Shown here: piece by piece, positions 24,383-33,220 of the stretch
Layout: every line of letters begins with the position of its first letter
Position numbering within the stretch: position 1 is the first letter of the stretch
Assembly: GCF_014138435.1 (NCBI RefSeq)
Contig: NZ_JACJIM010000001.1
Location: 124,001-188,000 of the forward strand
Length of the DNA: 64,000 nt
Direction of reading: 5' to 3'
From: Methylobacterium fujisawaense
GTDB lineage: Bacteria; Pseudomonadota; Alphaproteobacteria; Rhizobiales; Beijerinckiaceae
Notes under the pieces: model-generated
Seen by the model: only the letters and a program-made list of their open reading frames with translations
Told to the model about the DNA's origin: nothing
Database searches by the model: none
Made by a program: the position numbers and the translations under genes

Positions 24383-27300
24383 GACGGGCGAGCTCCTGCA
24401 GGACCGAGAGATAGCGGCGCAGGTCGTACCCTTCGACCAGCCCGCGCATCCGGGCGACGAAAGCGGGCGGCACGGTCGCGTCCTCCTCCATCTGGATCAG
24501 CTTGGCCTCGATGGCCCGGATATGCCCGATCCGGCCGAGGCGCAGGAGCTCGCCGATATGCTCGGGCCCGGGCCCCGGCCCGTCCGCGAAGGCCGGAACA
24601 GGCTCGGGCTGCGTCGGCGCGGGGCTCTCGGTCCATTCGAGGTGCAGGAGCTTGCCGATCCGCTCCATCACGTCGCGCAGGTCGAAGGGCTTGGCGAAGA
24701 TGGCGTCGTGGGGCGCGTCGTCGCCGCGAACCGGGCTGATCTCGTGGACATTGGCGGACATCATGGCGATGGGGCCGGTATGTCCGGCCTGCCGCAGGGC
24801 CGCGGCCGCCGCCCAGCCGGTCATCCCGGGCATCGCGATGTCGAGCAGGATCAGGTCGACCCCGCCCCGCGCGACGATGGCCAGGCACTCCGGCCCCGAG
24901 CCGGCCTCCAGGACGGAGATGCCCTGCGGCTCCAGGATCGCCCGCATCAGCGCGCGGTGGGCGCTGTCGTCGTCGGCGACCAGGACGGTGCGTCGCGCGC
25001 CCGCATAGACCCTCTCCGGGGCCGCCGCCGGCGCGGGCGGGACAATCGGTGCCGGCTGGGCCACGGAGGCCAGCATCAGCCGCAGACGCGCCTGCGTGCC
25101 GCCGCCCGGCGCCGCCGTCACGGTAATCTCGCCGCCCAGCAATTGGGCCAGCAGGTTGGCGATGGTGAGCCCGAGCCCGGTCCCCGGCGTGCTGCGGGCG
25201 GCCGGCGTCGAGCCGCGCTCGAACGGCTCGAAGATCCGCGCGAGATCCGCCTCCGGGATGCCGGGACCGGTGTCGCGGATCGTGAAGATCGCGATCTGGC
25301 TCCGGTAGCTCAGGTCCAGCGAGACGGTGCCGGTTTCCGTGAACTTGATGGCGTTCGACAAAAGGTTGAGCAGCACTTGGCGCAGCCGCTTCTCGTCGGT
25401 GGCGACCACGGCCGGCAGGATCTCCGGCCGCGAAAAGCGGAACTCCAGCCCCGCCTCGCGCGCCTGGAGCCGGACCATGTCGACCAGCTGGTCGAGAAAA
25501 TCGGCGAGGCGCACCTCGTCGCGGTGAATCTGAAGGCGTCCGGCCTCCATGCGCGAGATGTCGAGGAGGCCGTCGATCAGCCCGGACAGGTGCTGGGCGC
25601 TGCGGCGGATCACCCGGAGACCGTTGAGGCGGTGCGCCGGGATCGCCGGATCCGATTCCAGGAGCTGCGCGTAGCCGAGCACCGTGGAGAGCGGCGTGCG
25701 CAGCTCGTGGCTGATCCCGACCACGTAGCGGCTCTTGGCCTGGTTGGCGGCCTCGGCCCGCTCCTTGGCCTCCTGCAGCTTGGCGTCGGTGATCTTATGG
25801 GCGGCGATCTCCGCCTGGTAGAGCGCGGTCTGGCGCATCGTCTCGGCCTGGGCGACGCGCCGGCTCTCCTGGGCGAGCACGAACAGCCACGCCACCACGC
25901 CGAGGATCACCACCAGGGTGAAGAACACGCTGGTCAGCGCCGTGCGCAGGAACTCGCGATTCTCCGGGTGGGCAATCGTCGCGCCCGCATGCACGATGCC
26001 GAGGATCAGGCCGATCACCGCGCAGAGCGTCAGCATCACCGCGAGGTAGCGGCCGAGCGGCGCGCCGATCCAGGCTGCGGTCCGGCCCGGCAGGATCCGG
26101 GCGGCCACGGCTTGCGCCTGCACTTCCAGCCTTCCGTGCGGCTTGCACAGGTCGCCGCAGCGGGCGTCGAGCGAGCAGCAGAGCGAGCAGATCGGCGCGT
26201 CGTAGGCCGGGCAATGGGCCATGTCCTCGCCCTCGAAGGGCAACTCGCAGACCCGGCAGGTGACCTCGGCGGTGCCCCAATCCTGCTTGGGCGTCCGGGC
26301 GAGATACCAGCGCCCCCCCGTCGCCCAGGCGATCGCCGGCGCGGCGCCGAAGGCGACGGCGAGGGTGAGCAGCGGCGCGAAGGGCTGCAGGATCGGGCCG
26401 AGCCAGCCGAGATAGGCCGCGCCGCCGGCCGTCAGCGCCAGCGCCATGGCGCCGGTCCCCACCGGGTTCACGGCGTAGAGATGGGCGCGCTTGAACTCGA
26501 TCCCCGGAGGCGAGAGGCCCAGCGGCTTGTTCACCGCGAGGTCCGCGGCGAGCGCCCCGACCCAGGCCGAGACCACGGCTCCGTAGAGCGGCAGCGTGCT
26601 CTCGATGGTCTTGTCGATGCCGAGCTCCATCAGGAGCACCGCGATGGCGACGTTGAACACGAGCCAGACCACCCGTCCCGGATGGCTGTGGGTCAGCCGG
26701 GAGAAGAAGTTCGACCACGCGATCGAGCCGGCATAGGCGTTGGTGAGGTTGATCTTGAGCTGCGACACGATGACGAACAGCCCGGTGAGCAGCAGTGCTG
26801 CCCGGCTGCCCTCCCCCGTCAGGTAGCCGAAGGCCACCGCGTACATGCGGGTCGGCTCGGCGGCGTGCTCGGGCGGGACGCCGTGCCCCAGGGCCAGGAC
26901 CGCGAGGGCGGCGCCGAGCAGGATCTTCAGCATGCCGGGCAGGATCCAGCCCGCGCCGCCCGCCAGGACCGCCAGCCACCAGCGGCGGTCGCGCGGACCT
27001 GCCGGCTCCGGCACGAAGCGCAGGAAGTCGACCTGCTCGCCGACCTGCGCCAGCAGCGCCAGCAGGACGCCCGTGGCGAGCCCGAATCGGGCGAGATCGA
27101 AGCCGGCGCCGCCGCCGTCGAGGCCCGGGAAGACGGTGAGCGCGCGCAGCGGCCCCGCGCCCTGTGCCGCCACGAAGATCAGCGGGAGCAGGCTCAGCCC
27201 GATCCAGATCGGCTGCGTCCAGATCTGGAACCGGCTGATCAGACGGATCCCGTAGACGACGAGCGGGATCACCGCCCCGGCGCAGAGCAGGTAGCCGACG

Positions 27301-27749
27301 CCCAGCGGCAGCCCGAAGCAGAGCTGCAGCGCCAGCGCCATGATCGCCGCCTCGATGGCGAAGAACAGGAACGTGAAGCTCGCGTAGATCAGCGACGTGA
27401 CGGTCGAGCCGAGATAGCCGAACCCGGCGCCGCGGGTGAGGAGATCCATGTCGACGCCGTGACGGGCGGCGTACACCGTGATCGGTGCCGCCGTGGCGAA
27501 GATGATCAGGCCGACGACCAGGACGGCCGCCACCGTGTTGGGGAGCCCGGCCGTCAGCGCCAGCGTCCCGCCGATCGCCTCGAGCGCCAGGAACGAGATC
27601 GACCCGAGCGCGGTCTGCGCCACTTCGAGACTGGACCAGCGCCGCGCCTTCTTGGCGGTGAAGCGGAGGGCGTAATCCTCCAGGGTCTCATCGGCGACGA
27701 AGCGGTTGTAGTCCCGGCGGATCGGGATGATGCGCTGCGGCCCGCTCAT
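24375..27749 (-). CDS. NCS1-permease / hybrid histidine kinase / receiver fusion (amide or urea sensor)
   Basis: A 1124-residue membrane sensor. Residues about 1-480 form an NCS1 (nucleobase:cation symporter-1) permease-like module with 11-12 helices. About 495-540 hold eight cysteines (CRVC, HC, IC, LCC, RC, LC) resembling a metal-binding ribbon. Two more helices (about 570-625) follow, then a coiled coil, a HisKA domain with phosphoacceptor His near 681 (GISHELRTPLS), HATPase blocks (NAIKFTETG, DTGPGIPEAD, TGLGLTI) and a C-terminal receiver (about 960-1080, LILLDIAMPGMTG). The start at 27749 gives MSGPQRIIPIRRDYN. The permease half probably senses or co-transports the ligand; that is inference from its position beside the amide cluster. 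Confidence 0.92.
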   Translation of the reverse strand: MSGPQRIIPIRRDYNRFVADETLEDYALRFTAKKARRWSSLEVAQTALGSISFLALEAIGGTLALTAGLPNTVAAVLVVGLIIFATAAPITVYAARHGVDMDLLTRGAGFGYLGSTVTSLIYASFTFLFFAIEAAIMALALQLCFGLPLGVGYLLCAGAVIPLVVYGIRLISRFQIWTQPIWIGLSLLPLIFVAAQGAGPLRALTVFPGLDGGGAGFDLARFGLATGVLLALLAQVGEQVDFLRFVPEPAGPRDRRWWLAVLAGGAGWILPGMLKILLGAALAVLALGHGVPPEHAAEPTRMYAVAFGYLTGEGSRAALLLTGLFVIVSQLKINLTNAYAGSIAWSNFFSRLTHSHPGRVVWLVFNVAIAVLLMELGIDKTIESTLPLYGAVVSAWVGALAADLAVNKPLGLSPPGIEFKRAHLYAVNPVGTGAMALALTAGGAAYLGWLGPILQPFAPLLTLAVAFGAAPAIAWATGGRWYLARTPKQDWGTAEVTCRVCELPFEGEDMAHCPAYDAPICSLCCSLDARCGDLCKPHGRLEVQAQAVAARILPGRTAAWIGAPLGRYLAVMLTLCAVIGLILGIVHAGATIAHPENREFLRTALTSVFFTLVVILGVVAWLFVLAQESRRVAQAETMRQTALYQAEIAAHKITDAKLQEAKERAEAANQAKSRYVVGISHELRTPLSTVLGYAQLLESDPAIPAHRLNGLRVIRRSAQHLSGLIDGLLDISRMEAGRLQIHRDEVRLADFLDQLVDMVRLQAREAGLEFRFSRPEILPAVVATDEKRLRQVLLNLLSNAIKFTETGTVSLDLSYRSQIAIFTIRDTGPGIPEADLARIFEPFERGSTPAARSTPGTGLGLTIANLLAQLLGGEITVTAAPGGGTQARLRLMLASVAQPAPIVPPAPAAAPERVYAGARRTVLVADDDSAHRALMRAILEPQGISVLEAGSGPECLAIVARGGVDLILLDIAMPGMTGWAAAAALRQAGHTGPIAMMSANVHEISPVRGDDAPHDAIFAKPFDLRDVMERIGKLLHLEWTESPAPTQPEPVPAFADGPGPGPEHIGELLRLGRIGHIRAIEAKLIQMEEDATVPPAFVARMRGLVEGYDLRRYLSVLQELARHG

Positions 27750-27930
27750 GGCGCCGGAGACCGGACGACCCGGCCGCCGCCCATGGCCGGCGCGGCGCAT
27801 GCGGCGCCGACGGGCGCGGGCGCGCGCGAAACATCGAGCACCCGAACGGTGCTCACGCTCTTCGCGCTCCCCGTCACCCCAACCTCAAAGTATTCCGCGG
27901 CGATGGTGCACCGCATGCAAGAGTACGGCC

Positions 27931-27948
27931 ATACGCAAAATCGCGTAT
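27931..27948. promoter_or_regulatory. Candidate operator: perfect inverted repeat upstream of urtA
   Basis: ATACGC (27931-27936) and GCGTAT (27943-27948) form a perfect repeat around six bases. It lies 86 bases before the urtA start and about 180 bases before the divergent kinase start. Size and symmetry suit a dimeric LuxR-type regulator. The repeat is seen in the sequence; its use by the adjacent regulator is inference. Confidence 0.45.
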
Positions 27949-28034
27949 AGGCCGCACCGCAACCCAGGACCTAGCCTGCGCTCGTCGATCCGCGGCCGCC
28001 TCTCAAGGCCCCGGACGCGAACAGGGTCAGGCAC

Positions 28035-29303
28035 ATGGCAGACGACACCGAGACCGGCGCCGATCACGGCTTGCGCTCCCCGCTGCGGCGCAGGCTGCTC
28101 ATGGGACTGGCCGGCGCCCCGGCGCTGGCGCTGATGCCGCGGAAGGCCTGGGCGGCGCCGCCGACCGCGGCGGTGAACACCACCGGCCTCGCGGTGACCG
28201 ACACCGAGGTGACGGTCGGCATCCTGCACTCGATCACCGGCACGATGGCGATCTCCGAGACCGGCGCCCAGGAAGCGGAAAAACTCGCGATCCAGCAGAT
28301 CAACGATGCCGGCGGCGTGCTCGGCCGCAAGATCAAGATCATCCAGGAGGACGGTGCCTCCGACTGGCCGACCTTCGCCGAGAAGGCCAAGAAGCTCCTC
28401 GTCAACGACCATTGCGCCGCCGTGATGGGCTGCTGGACCTCGGCCTCGCGCAAGGCGGTGCTGCCGGTCTTCGAGCAGTATAACGGCCTTCTCTACTACC
28501 CGACCTTCTACGAGGGCCTGGAGCAGTCGAAGAACGTCTTCTACACCGGCCAGGAGGCCACGCAGCAGATCCTCGCCGGCCTCGACTGGGTGCACAAGGA
28601 GAAGGGCGGCGACAGCTTCTACTTCATCGGCTCCGATTACATCTGGCCGCGCACCTCCAACAAGATCGCCCGCAAGCACGTCGAGAACGTGCTCAAGGGC
28701 AAGGTCGTCGGCGAGGAGTACTTCCCCCTCGGCCACACGCAGTTCAATTCGGTCATCAACAAGATCAAGCTCACCAAGCCGAAGGTGATCTTCGCCGACG
28801 TGGTCGGCGGCTCGAACGTGGCGTTCTACAAGCAGCTCAAGGCGGCGGGCATCGACCTGTCGAAGCAGGTGCTGATGACGATCTCGGTCACCGAGGACGA
28901 GATCGACGGCATCGGCGGCGAGAACATCGCCGGGGCCTATGCCTGCATGAAGTACTTCCAGTCGATCGACAACGAGAACAACAAGGCGTTCGTCGCCGCC
29001 TTCAAGAAGATGTGGGGCGAGAAGACCGTCATCGGCGACGTGACGCAGGCGGCCTATCTCGGACCGTTCCTGTGGAAGATGGCCTGCGAGAAGGCCGGCT
29101 CCTTCGACGTCGACAAGGTGGTGGCGGCCTCGCCGGGCATCGAGTTCAAGGGCGCGCCGGAAGGCTACGTCAAGATCGACGAGAACCATCACCTCTGGTC
29201 GAAGACGCGGGTCGGCAAGGCCAAGACCGATGGCCAGTTCGAGATCGTCTACACCAGCCCCGAGCTGATCAAGCCCGATCCGTTCCCGAAGGGCTACCAA
29301 TAG
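28035..29303 (+). CDS. urtA: Urea/short-chain amide ABC transporter substrate-binding protein (UrtA/FmdD type)
   Basis: A 422-residue periplasmic binding protein of the branched-chain amino acid (HAAT) family. The N-terminus has RRRLLMGLAGAPALAL, which could be a Tat-like signal, and cleavage is expected after AWA-AP. Family blocks include VTVGILHSITGTMAISETG, GGVLGRKIKI, MGCWTSASRKAVLPVFEQYNG, LLYYPTFYEGLEQSKNVFYTG. This is the pattern of UrtA and FmdD rather than LivK. It is the first gene of the importer. No urease is present nearby, but two amidases follow, so short amides are the likelier ligand; urea remains possible. Confidence 0.92.
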   Translation: MADDTETGADHGLRSPLRRRLLMGLAGAPALALMPRKAWAAPPTAAVNTTGLAVTDTEVTVGILHSITGTMAISETGAQEAEKLAIQQINDAGGVLGRKIKIIQEDGASDWPTFAEKAKKLLVNDHCAAVMGCWTSASRKAVLPVFEQYNGLLYYPTFYEGLEQSKNVFYTGQEATQQILAGLDWVHKEKGGDSFYFIGSDYIWPRTSNKIARKHVENVLKGKVVGEEYFPLGHTQFNSVINKIKLTKPKVIFADVVGGSNVAFYKQLKAAGIDLSKQVLMTISVTEDEIDGIGGENIAGAYACMKYFQSIDNENNKAFVAAFKKMWGEKTVIGDVTQAAYLGPFLWKMACEKAGSFDVDKVVAASPGIEFKGAPEGYVKIDENHHLWSKTRVGKAKTDGQFEIVYTSPELIKPDPFPKGYQ

Positions 29304-29354
29304 CCCCAGGCCCGCACACAGTCCGCGCCGCCGCTCACCGGATGGAACGCGGGT

Positions 29355-29451
29355 CCCCTCTCCCGTGTGGGAGAGGGACAGGGTGAGGGACGAGGTCCTT
29401 CCGGAGAAGGCACATCCCTCACCCCAATTCTCTCCCGAACGGGAGAGGGAG
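29355..29451. repeat. REP-like paired palindrome (copy A), urtA-urtB gap
   Basis: CCCTCTCCC-GTGT-GGGAGAGGG at 29356-29377, then GGTGAGGGA (29382-29390) facing TCCCTCACC (29415-29423), then TCTCCC-GAAC-GGGAGA at 29431-29446. The whole forms a two-hairpin, nested element. A close relative lies at 35581-35679. Such bacterial interspersed mosaic or REP elements are common in intergenic DNA; here it may stabilise the upstream urtA transcript. Confidence 0.75.
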
Positions 29452-29537
29452 TCCGTCTCGGACTTCAGAACCGGCACCGAACAATCCGCTCGGAGGACGC
29501 TCGCCCTCCGCCCCGATCTGCAGCGGAAGACCAAGAC

Positions 29538-30464
29538 ATGCTCGGCGACTATTCCCTCGGCGACCTCGGCGCGATCTTCGCCATGCAGGGCTTCGCCGGC
29601 CTGATCCTGTTCTCCGTCTACCTCCTGATGGCGCTGGGGCTCGCGATCATTTTCGGCCAGATGGGCGTGATCAACATGGCCCACGGGGAGTTCATGATCC
29701 TCGGCGCCTACGTCACCTACCTCTGCTCGACCTTCTGCCAGACCTATCTGCCGGCGCTGTTCCCGATCTACTTCTTCATCGCCATGGGCCTGGCGTTCCT
29801 CGCCTCCGGGGCTTTGGGCATGCTGGTGGAATGGGGCCTGATCCGGTTCCTCTACAAGCGTCCCCTCGACACGCTCCTCGCCACATGGGGCCTCTCGCTG
29901 ATCCTCCAGCAGGCCTACCGGTCGATCTTCGGTGCCCGCGAGGTCGGCGTCGAGCTGCCGTCCTGGCTGATCGGCTCGGTGCAGGTCACCGACACGATCG
30001 AGATCCCGATCAATGGCCTGTTCGTCATGGCCGTGACCATCCTGATCACCGTCTGCGTCGCGCTGCTGATCTTCCGCTCGCGCTTCGGCCAGCAGGTCCG
30101 CGCCGTGATGTCGAACCGCGCCATGGCGGGGGCGGTCGGCATCGATACCGAGAAGGTCGACCGCTACACGTTCGGCCTCGGCTGCGGCATCGCGGGCATC
30201 GCCGGCTCGGCCTTCACGATGATCGGCTCCACCGGGCCGACCTCGGGCCAGCTCTACATCGTCGACACCTTCCTGATCGTCGTGTTCGGCGGCGCCGCGA
30301 GCCTGCTCGGCACCATCGCGTCGGCCTTCTCGATCTCCCAGACGCAGTCGACCCTGGAGTTCTTCCTCTCCGGCTCGATGGCCAAGGTGATCACCCTGCT
30401 CGCGGTGGTCGGCATCCTGATGCTGAGGCCCCAGGGCCTCTTCACCCTCAAGGTCCGGCGCTGA
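29538..30464 (+). CDS. urtB: Urea/amide ABC transporter permease UrtB-type
   Basis: A 308-residue inner-membrane permease of the HAAT family (LivH-like) with about eight helices. Typical segments are LMALGLAIIFGQMGVINMAHGEFMILGAY near the N-terminus and SRFGQQVRAVMSNRAMAGAVGID in the coupling region. The start ATG at 29538 (MLGDYSLGDLG) is the first that gives a family-like N-terminus; upstream codons run through the REP element. It forms the membrane channel with UrtC. Confidence 0.92.
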   Translation: MLGDYSLGDLGAIFAMQGFAGLILFSVYLLMALGLAIIFGQMGVINMAHGEFMILGAYVTYLCSTFCQTYLPALFPIYFFIAMGLAFLASGALGMLVEWGLIRFLYKRPLDTLLATWGLSLILQQAYRSIFGAREVGVELPSWLIGSVQVTDTIEIPINGLFVMAVTILITVCVALLIFRSRFGQQVRAVMSNRAMAGAVGIDTEKVDRYTFGLGCGIAGIAGSAFTMIGSTGPTSGQLYIVDTFLIVVFGGAASLLGTIASAFSISQTQSTLEFFLSGSMAKVITLLAVVGILMLRPQGLFTLKVRR

Positions 30465-30477
30465 GGATGTTTTCCCG

Positions 30478-31650
30478 ATGACGAACCCGGTCCAGACCCT
30501 CACCAAATCCGTCACCGTCAACGACAACCCGTTCATGAAGCCGGTGGAGTGGCTGAGCCTCTTCCTCCTGGCCGGGGTGATCCTGGTCGTCCTGCCGCTG
30601 ATGCTCGACGGCTTCCGCCTCAACCTCGTCGGCAAGTACCTCACCTACGCGTTCGTGGCCCTCGGGCTGGTGATCTGCTGGGGCTATGCGGGGATCCTGT
30701 CGCTCGGCCAGGGCGTGTTCTTCGGCCTCGGCGGCTACGGCATGGCGATGTACTTGAAGCTCGAGGCTTCGAGCATCGAGAACACCAAGATCCAGTCCAC
30801 GCCAGGCATTCCGGACTTCATGGACTGGAACCAGATCACGGCGCTCCCCTGGTTCTGGCAGCCGTTCAAGAGCCTGCCGCTCACCATCGTGCTGGCGGTC
30901 GCCGTGCCGGTCCTGTTCGCGATGCTGATCTCCTTCGCGATGTTCAAGCGCCGGGTCGGCGGCACCTATTTCGCCATCATCACCCAGGCCATCGCGGCGA
31001 TCCTGACGATCCTGATCGTCGGCCAGCAGGGCTATACCGGCGGCATCAACGGCATCACCGATCTGCGCACCCTCCACGGCTGGGACATCCGCACCGACTC
31101 GGCGAAATTCATCCTGTACTTCGTCAATGGCGGCCTGCTGATCGCCTGCATCCTGGCGGCGCAATACGTGAAGAAGTCGAAGCTCGGCCGCATCCTCGTC
31201 GCCATGCGCGACAAGGAGGACCGGGTCCGCTTCTCCGGCTACTCGGTGGCGGGGTTCAAGGTCTTCGCCTTCTGCTTCGCCGCCGGACTGGCGGCGATCG
31301 GCGGCGCGATGTTCACCCTGCAGGTCGGGTTCATGTCGCCCTCCTTCGTGGGCATCGTCCCCTCCATCGAGATGGTGATCTACGCCGCGGTCGGCGGGCG
31401 CCTGTCCCTGTTCGGCGCCGTCTGGGGCACGCTGCTGGTCAACTGGGCCAAGACCAGCTTCTCCGAGAGCTTCCCGGACCTCTGGCTGTTCGGCCTCGGC
31501 GCCCTGTTCATCGCGGTGGTGCTGGCCTTCCCGAACGGCCTCGCGGGGATCTGGCGCGAGCATATCGAGCCGCGCCTGACCCGCCGCGCCAAGAGCCTGC
31601 AGGCTCCCGAACCCGCCATCGTCCCGCCCCACGGCGCCCCGGCCGAGTGA
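30478..31650 (+). CDS. urtC: Urea/amide ABC transporter permease UrtC-type
   Basis: A 390-residue LivM-like permease with about ten helices. Diagnostic parts are CWGYAGILSLGQGVFFGLGGYGMAMYL, KRRVGGTYFAIITQAIAA, and GRILVAMRDKEDRVRFSGYSVAGFKVFAF. The stretch between helices around residues 95-125 (including PGIPDFMDWNQI) is the periplasmic insertion seen in UrtC proteins. It starts 13 bases after urtB with GAGGA upstream. Confidence 0.93.
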   Translation: MTNPVQTLTKSVTVNDNPFMKPVEWLSLFLLAGVILVVLPLMLDGFRLNLVGKYLTYAFVALGLVICWGYAGILSLGQGVFFGLGGYGMAMYLKLEASSIENTKIQSTPGIPDFMDWNQITALPWFWQPFKSLPLTIVLAVAVPVLFAMLISFAMFKRRVGGTYFAIITQAIAAILTILIVGQQGYTGGINGITDLRTLHGWDIRTDSAKFILYFVNGGLLIACILAAQYVKKSKLGRILVAMRDKEDRVRFSGYSVAGFKVFAFCFAAGLAAIGGAMFTLQVGFMSPSFVGIVPSIEMVIYAAVGGRLSLFGAVWGTLLVNWAKTSFSESFPDLWLFGLGALFIAVVLAFPNGLAGIWREHIEPRLTRRAKSLQAPEPAIVPPHGAPAE

Positions 31651-31657
31651 GCACGCC

Positions 31658-32443
31658 ATGAACGCCGCGATCCTCCCCTCCCCCGTGGTCGGCGCCGAGG
31701 CGGCCCCGCCCGACTACCTCCTCGCCGTCGAGGCGCTCACCGTCTCGTTCGACGGGTTCAAGGCGGTGAACGACGTGTCGTTCTACGTCGATCCCGACGA
31801 GATCCGGGTGATCATCGGCCCGAACGGGGCCGGCAAGACCACGGTGCTCGACCTGATCTGCGGGCGCACCAAGGCCAGCGCCGGCTCGATCAAGTACAAG
31901 GGCCAGGAACTCACCAAGCTCTCCGAGAGCGCGATCGTGCAGGCCGGCGTCGGCCGCAAGTTCCAGACGCCGTCGATCTACGACGACCTGACGGTGTTCG
32001 AGAACCTCGAGATCTCGTTCCCCCGCGGCCGCTCGGTCTTCGGCGCCCTGACCTTCAAGCGCGACGCCGAGGTCCGCGACCGCATCCACGCCATCGCCGA
32101 GACGATCTTCCTGAAGGACCAGCTCAAGGAGCGGGCCGAGTTCCTGAGCCACGGCCAGAAGCAGTGGCTGGAGATCGGCATGCTGCTGATCCAGGACCCG
32201 GAGCTGCTGATGCTCGATGAGCCGGTGGCCGGGATGAGCGTCGGCGAGCGGATCAAGACCGCGGAGCTGCTCAACCAGATCATCAAGGGCCGCTCGGTGC
32301 TGGTGATCGAGCACGACATGAAGTTCGTCGAGGACATCGCCCACCGGGTGACCGTCCTGCACCAGGGCAAGGTGCTTTCCGAAGGGTCGATGGACCGGGT
32401 CAAGAACGACCCGAAGGTCATCGAAGTGTATTTGGGACATTGA
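31658..32443 (+). CDS. urtD: Urea/amide ABC transporter ATP-binding protein UrtD-type
   Basis: A 261-residue LivG-like ATPase. Walker A is GPNGAGKTTVLDL, the signature is FLSHGQKQWLEIGMLL (LSHGQ in place of LSGGQ, typical of UrtD), Walker B is LLMLDEPVAGMS and the switch His is in LVIEHDMKFV. The gene starts 7 bases after urtC, so it is part of the same transcript. Confidence 0.93.
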   Translation: MNAAILPSPVVGAEAAPPDYLLAVEALTVSFDGFKAVNDVSFYVDPDEIRVIIGPNGAGKTTVLDLICGRTKASAGSIKYKGQELTKLSESAIVQAGVGRKFQTPSIYDDLTVFENLEISFPRGRSVFGALTFKRDAEVRDRIHAIAETIFLKDQLKERAEFLSHGQKQWLEIGMLLIQDPELLMLDEPVAGMSVGERIKTAELLNQIIKGRSVLVIEHDMKFVEDIAHRVTVLHQGKVLSEGSMDRVKNDPKVIEVYLGH

Positions 32444-32445
32444 CG

Positions 32446-33210
32446 ATGGCGTCGCTCCAGACCGCGCACTCGGCCCCCGTCCAGGCGCCCCCGCTCGCCA
32501 CGATCCCATCCGCCACGCCGGCGCTCGCCGTCCAGGACCTGCACGCCGCCTACGGCCAGAGCGAGGTCCTGCACGGGCTCACCTTCTCGGTGGCCCCCGG
32601 TGAGATCGTCGCCGTGATGGGCCGCAACGGCATGGGCAAGACCACCCTGATGAAGACCCTGATGGGGCTCGTTCCCGTCAAGGCCGGGTCGATCCGGGTC
32701 GAGGGGGCGGATGTTGGTGCCCTTAAGAGCCATGCCCGGGTCGCCAAGGGCCTCGCCTACGTGCCGCAGGGCCGGATGATCTTCTCGACCATGACGGTCC
32801 AGGAGAACATCGAGACCGGGCTCACGGTCACCGGCACCCGCAAGGTGCCGCAGGACCTCTACGACATGTTCCCGGTGCTCCTGGAGATGAAGGGAAGGCG
32901 CGGCGGCAACCTGTCGGGCGGGCAGCAGCAGCAGCTCGCCATCGCCCGGGCGCTCGCGAGCCGCCCGAAGGTCCTGCTTCTGGACGAGCCCACCGAGGGC
33001 ATCCAGCCCTCGATCATCCGGGAGATGGGCCGGACCCTGAAGAAGATCCGCGACGCGCGCGGCCTGTCCATCGTCGTGTCCGAGCAGGTCCTGAGCTTCG
33101 CCCTGGACGTGGCCGACCGGGTGATCGTGCTGGAGAACGGCGCCATCGTCCACGAGGCCCCGCGCGACGGCATCGACGAGGCCGCCGTCGCCCGGTTCCT
33201 GTCGGTCTGA
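32446..33210 (+). CDS. urtE: Urea/amide ABC transporter ATP-binding protein UrtE-type
   Basis: A 254-residue LivF-like ATPase. Walker A is GRNGMGKTTLMKT, the Q-loop lies in YVPQGRMIFSTMTV, the signature is NLSGGQQQQLAIARAL and Walker B is VLLLDEPTEGIQPS. The start ATG at 32446 is two bases after the urtD stop; a TTG at 32440 would overlap it. The first 25 residues are a low-complexity Ala/Pro/Thr extension not usual in UrtE. Confidence 0.92.
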   Translation: MASLQTAHSAPVQAPPLATIPSATPALAVQDLHAAYGQSEVLHGLTFSVAPGEIVAVMGRNGMGKTTLMKTLMGLVPVKAGSIRVEGADVGALKSHARVAKGLAYVPQGRMIFSTMTVQENIETGLTVTGTRKVPQDLYDMFPVLLEMKGRRGGNLSGGQQQQLAIARALASRPKVLLLDEPTEGIQPSIIREMGRTLKKIRDARGLSIVVSEQVLSFALDVADRVIVLENGAIVHEAPRDGIDEAAVARFLSV

Positions 33211-33220
33211 GGAGCGCGGA

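Noticed and set aside
24057..27950. A 1297-codon open frame on the plus strand opposite the NCS1-kinase fusion
   Set aside because: The minus strand encodes clear permease, kinase and receiver motifs. The plus frame is Arg/Gly/Asp/Glu-rich with no domain.
27750..28034. Possible guanidine or other nitrogen-related riboswitch before urtA
   Set aside because: I looked for the conserved blocks of ykkC-type elements and did not find them. Only the ATACGC/GCGTAT repeat stands out.
27885..30644. A 919-codon minus-strand open frame opposite urtA-urtB
   Set aside because: It is the shadow of two well-supported transporter genes on the plus strand.
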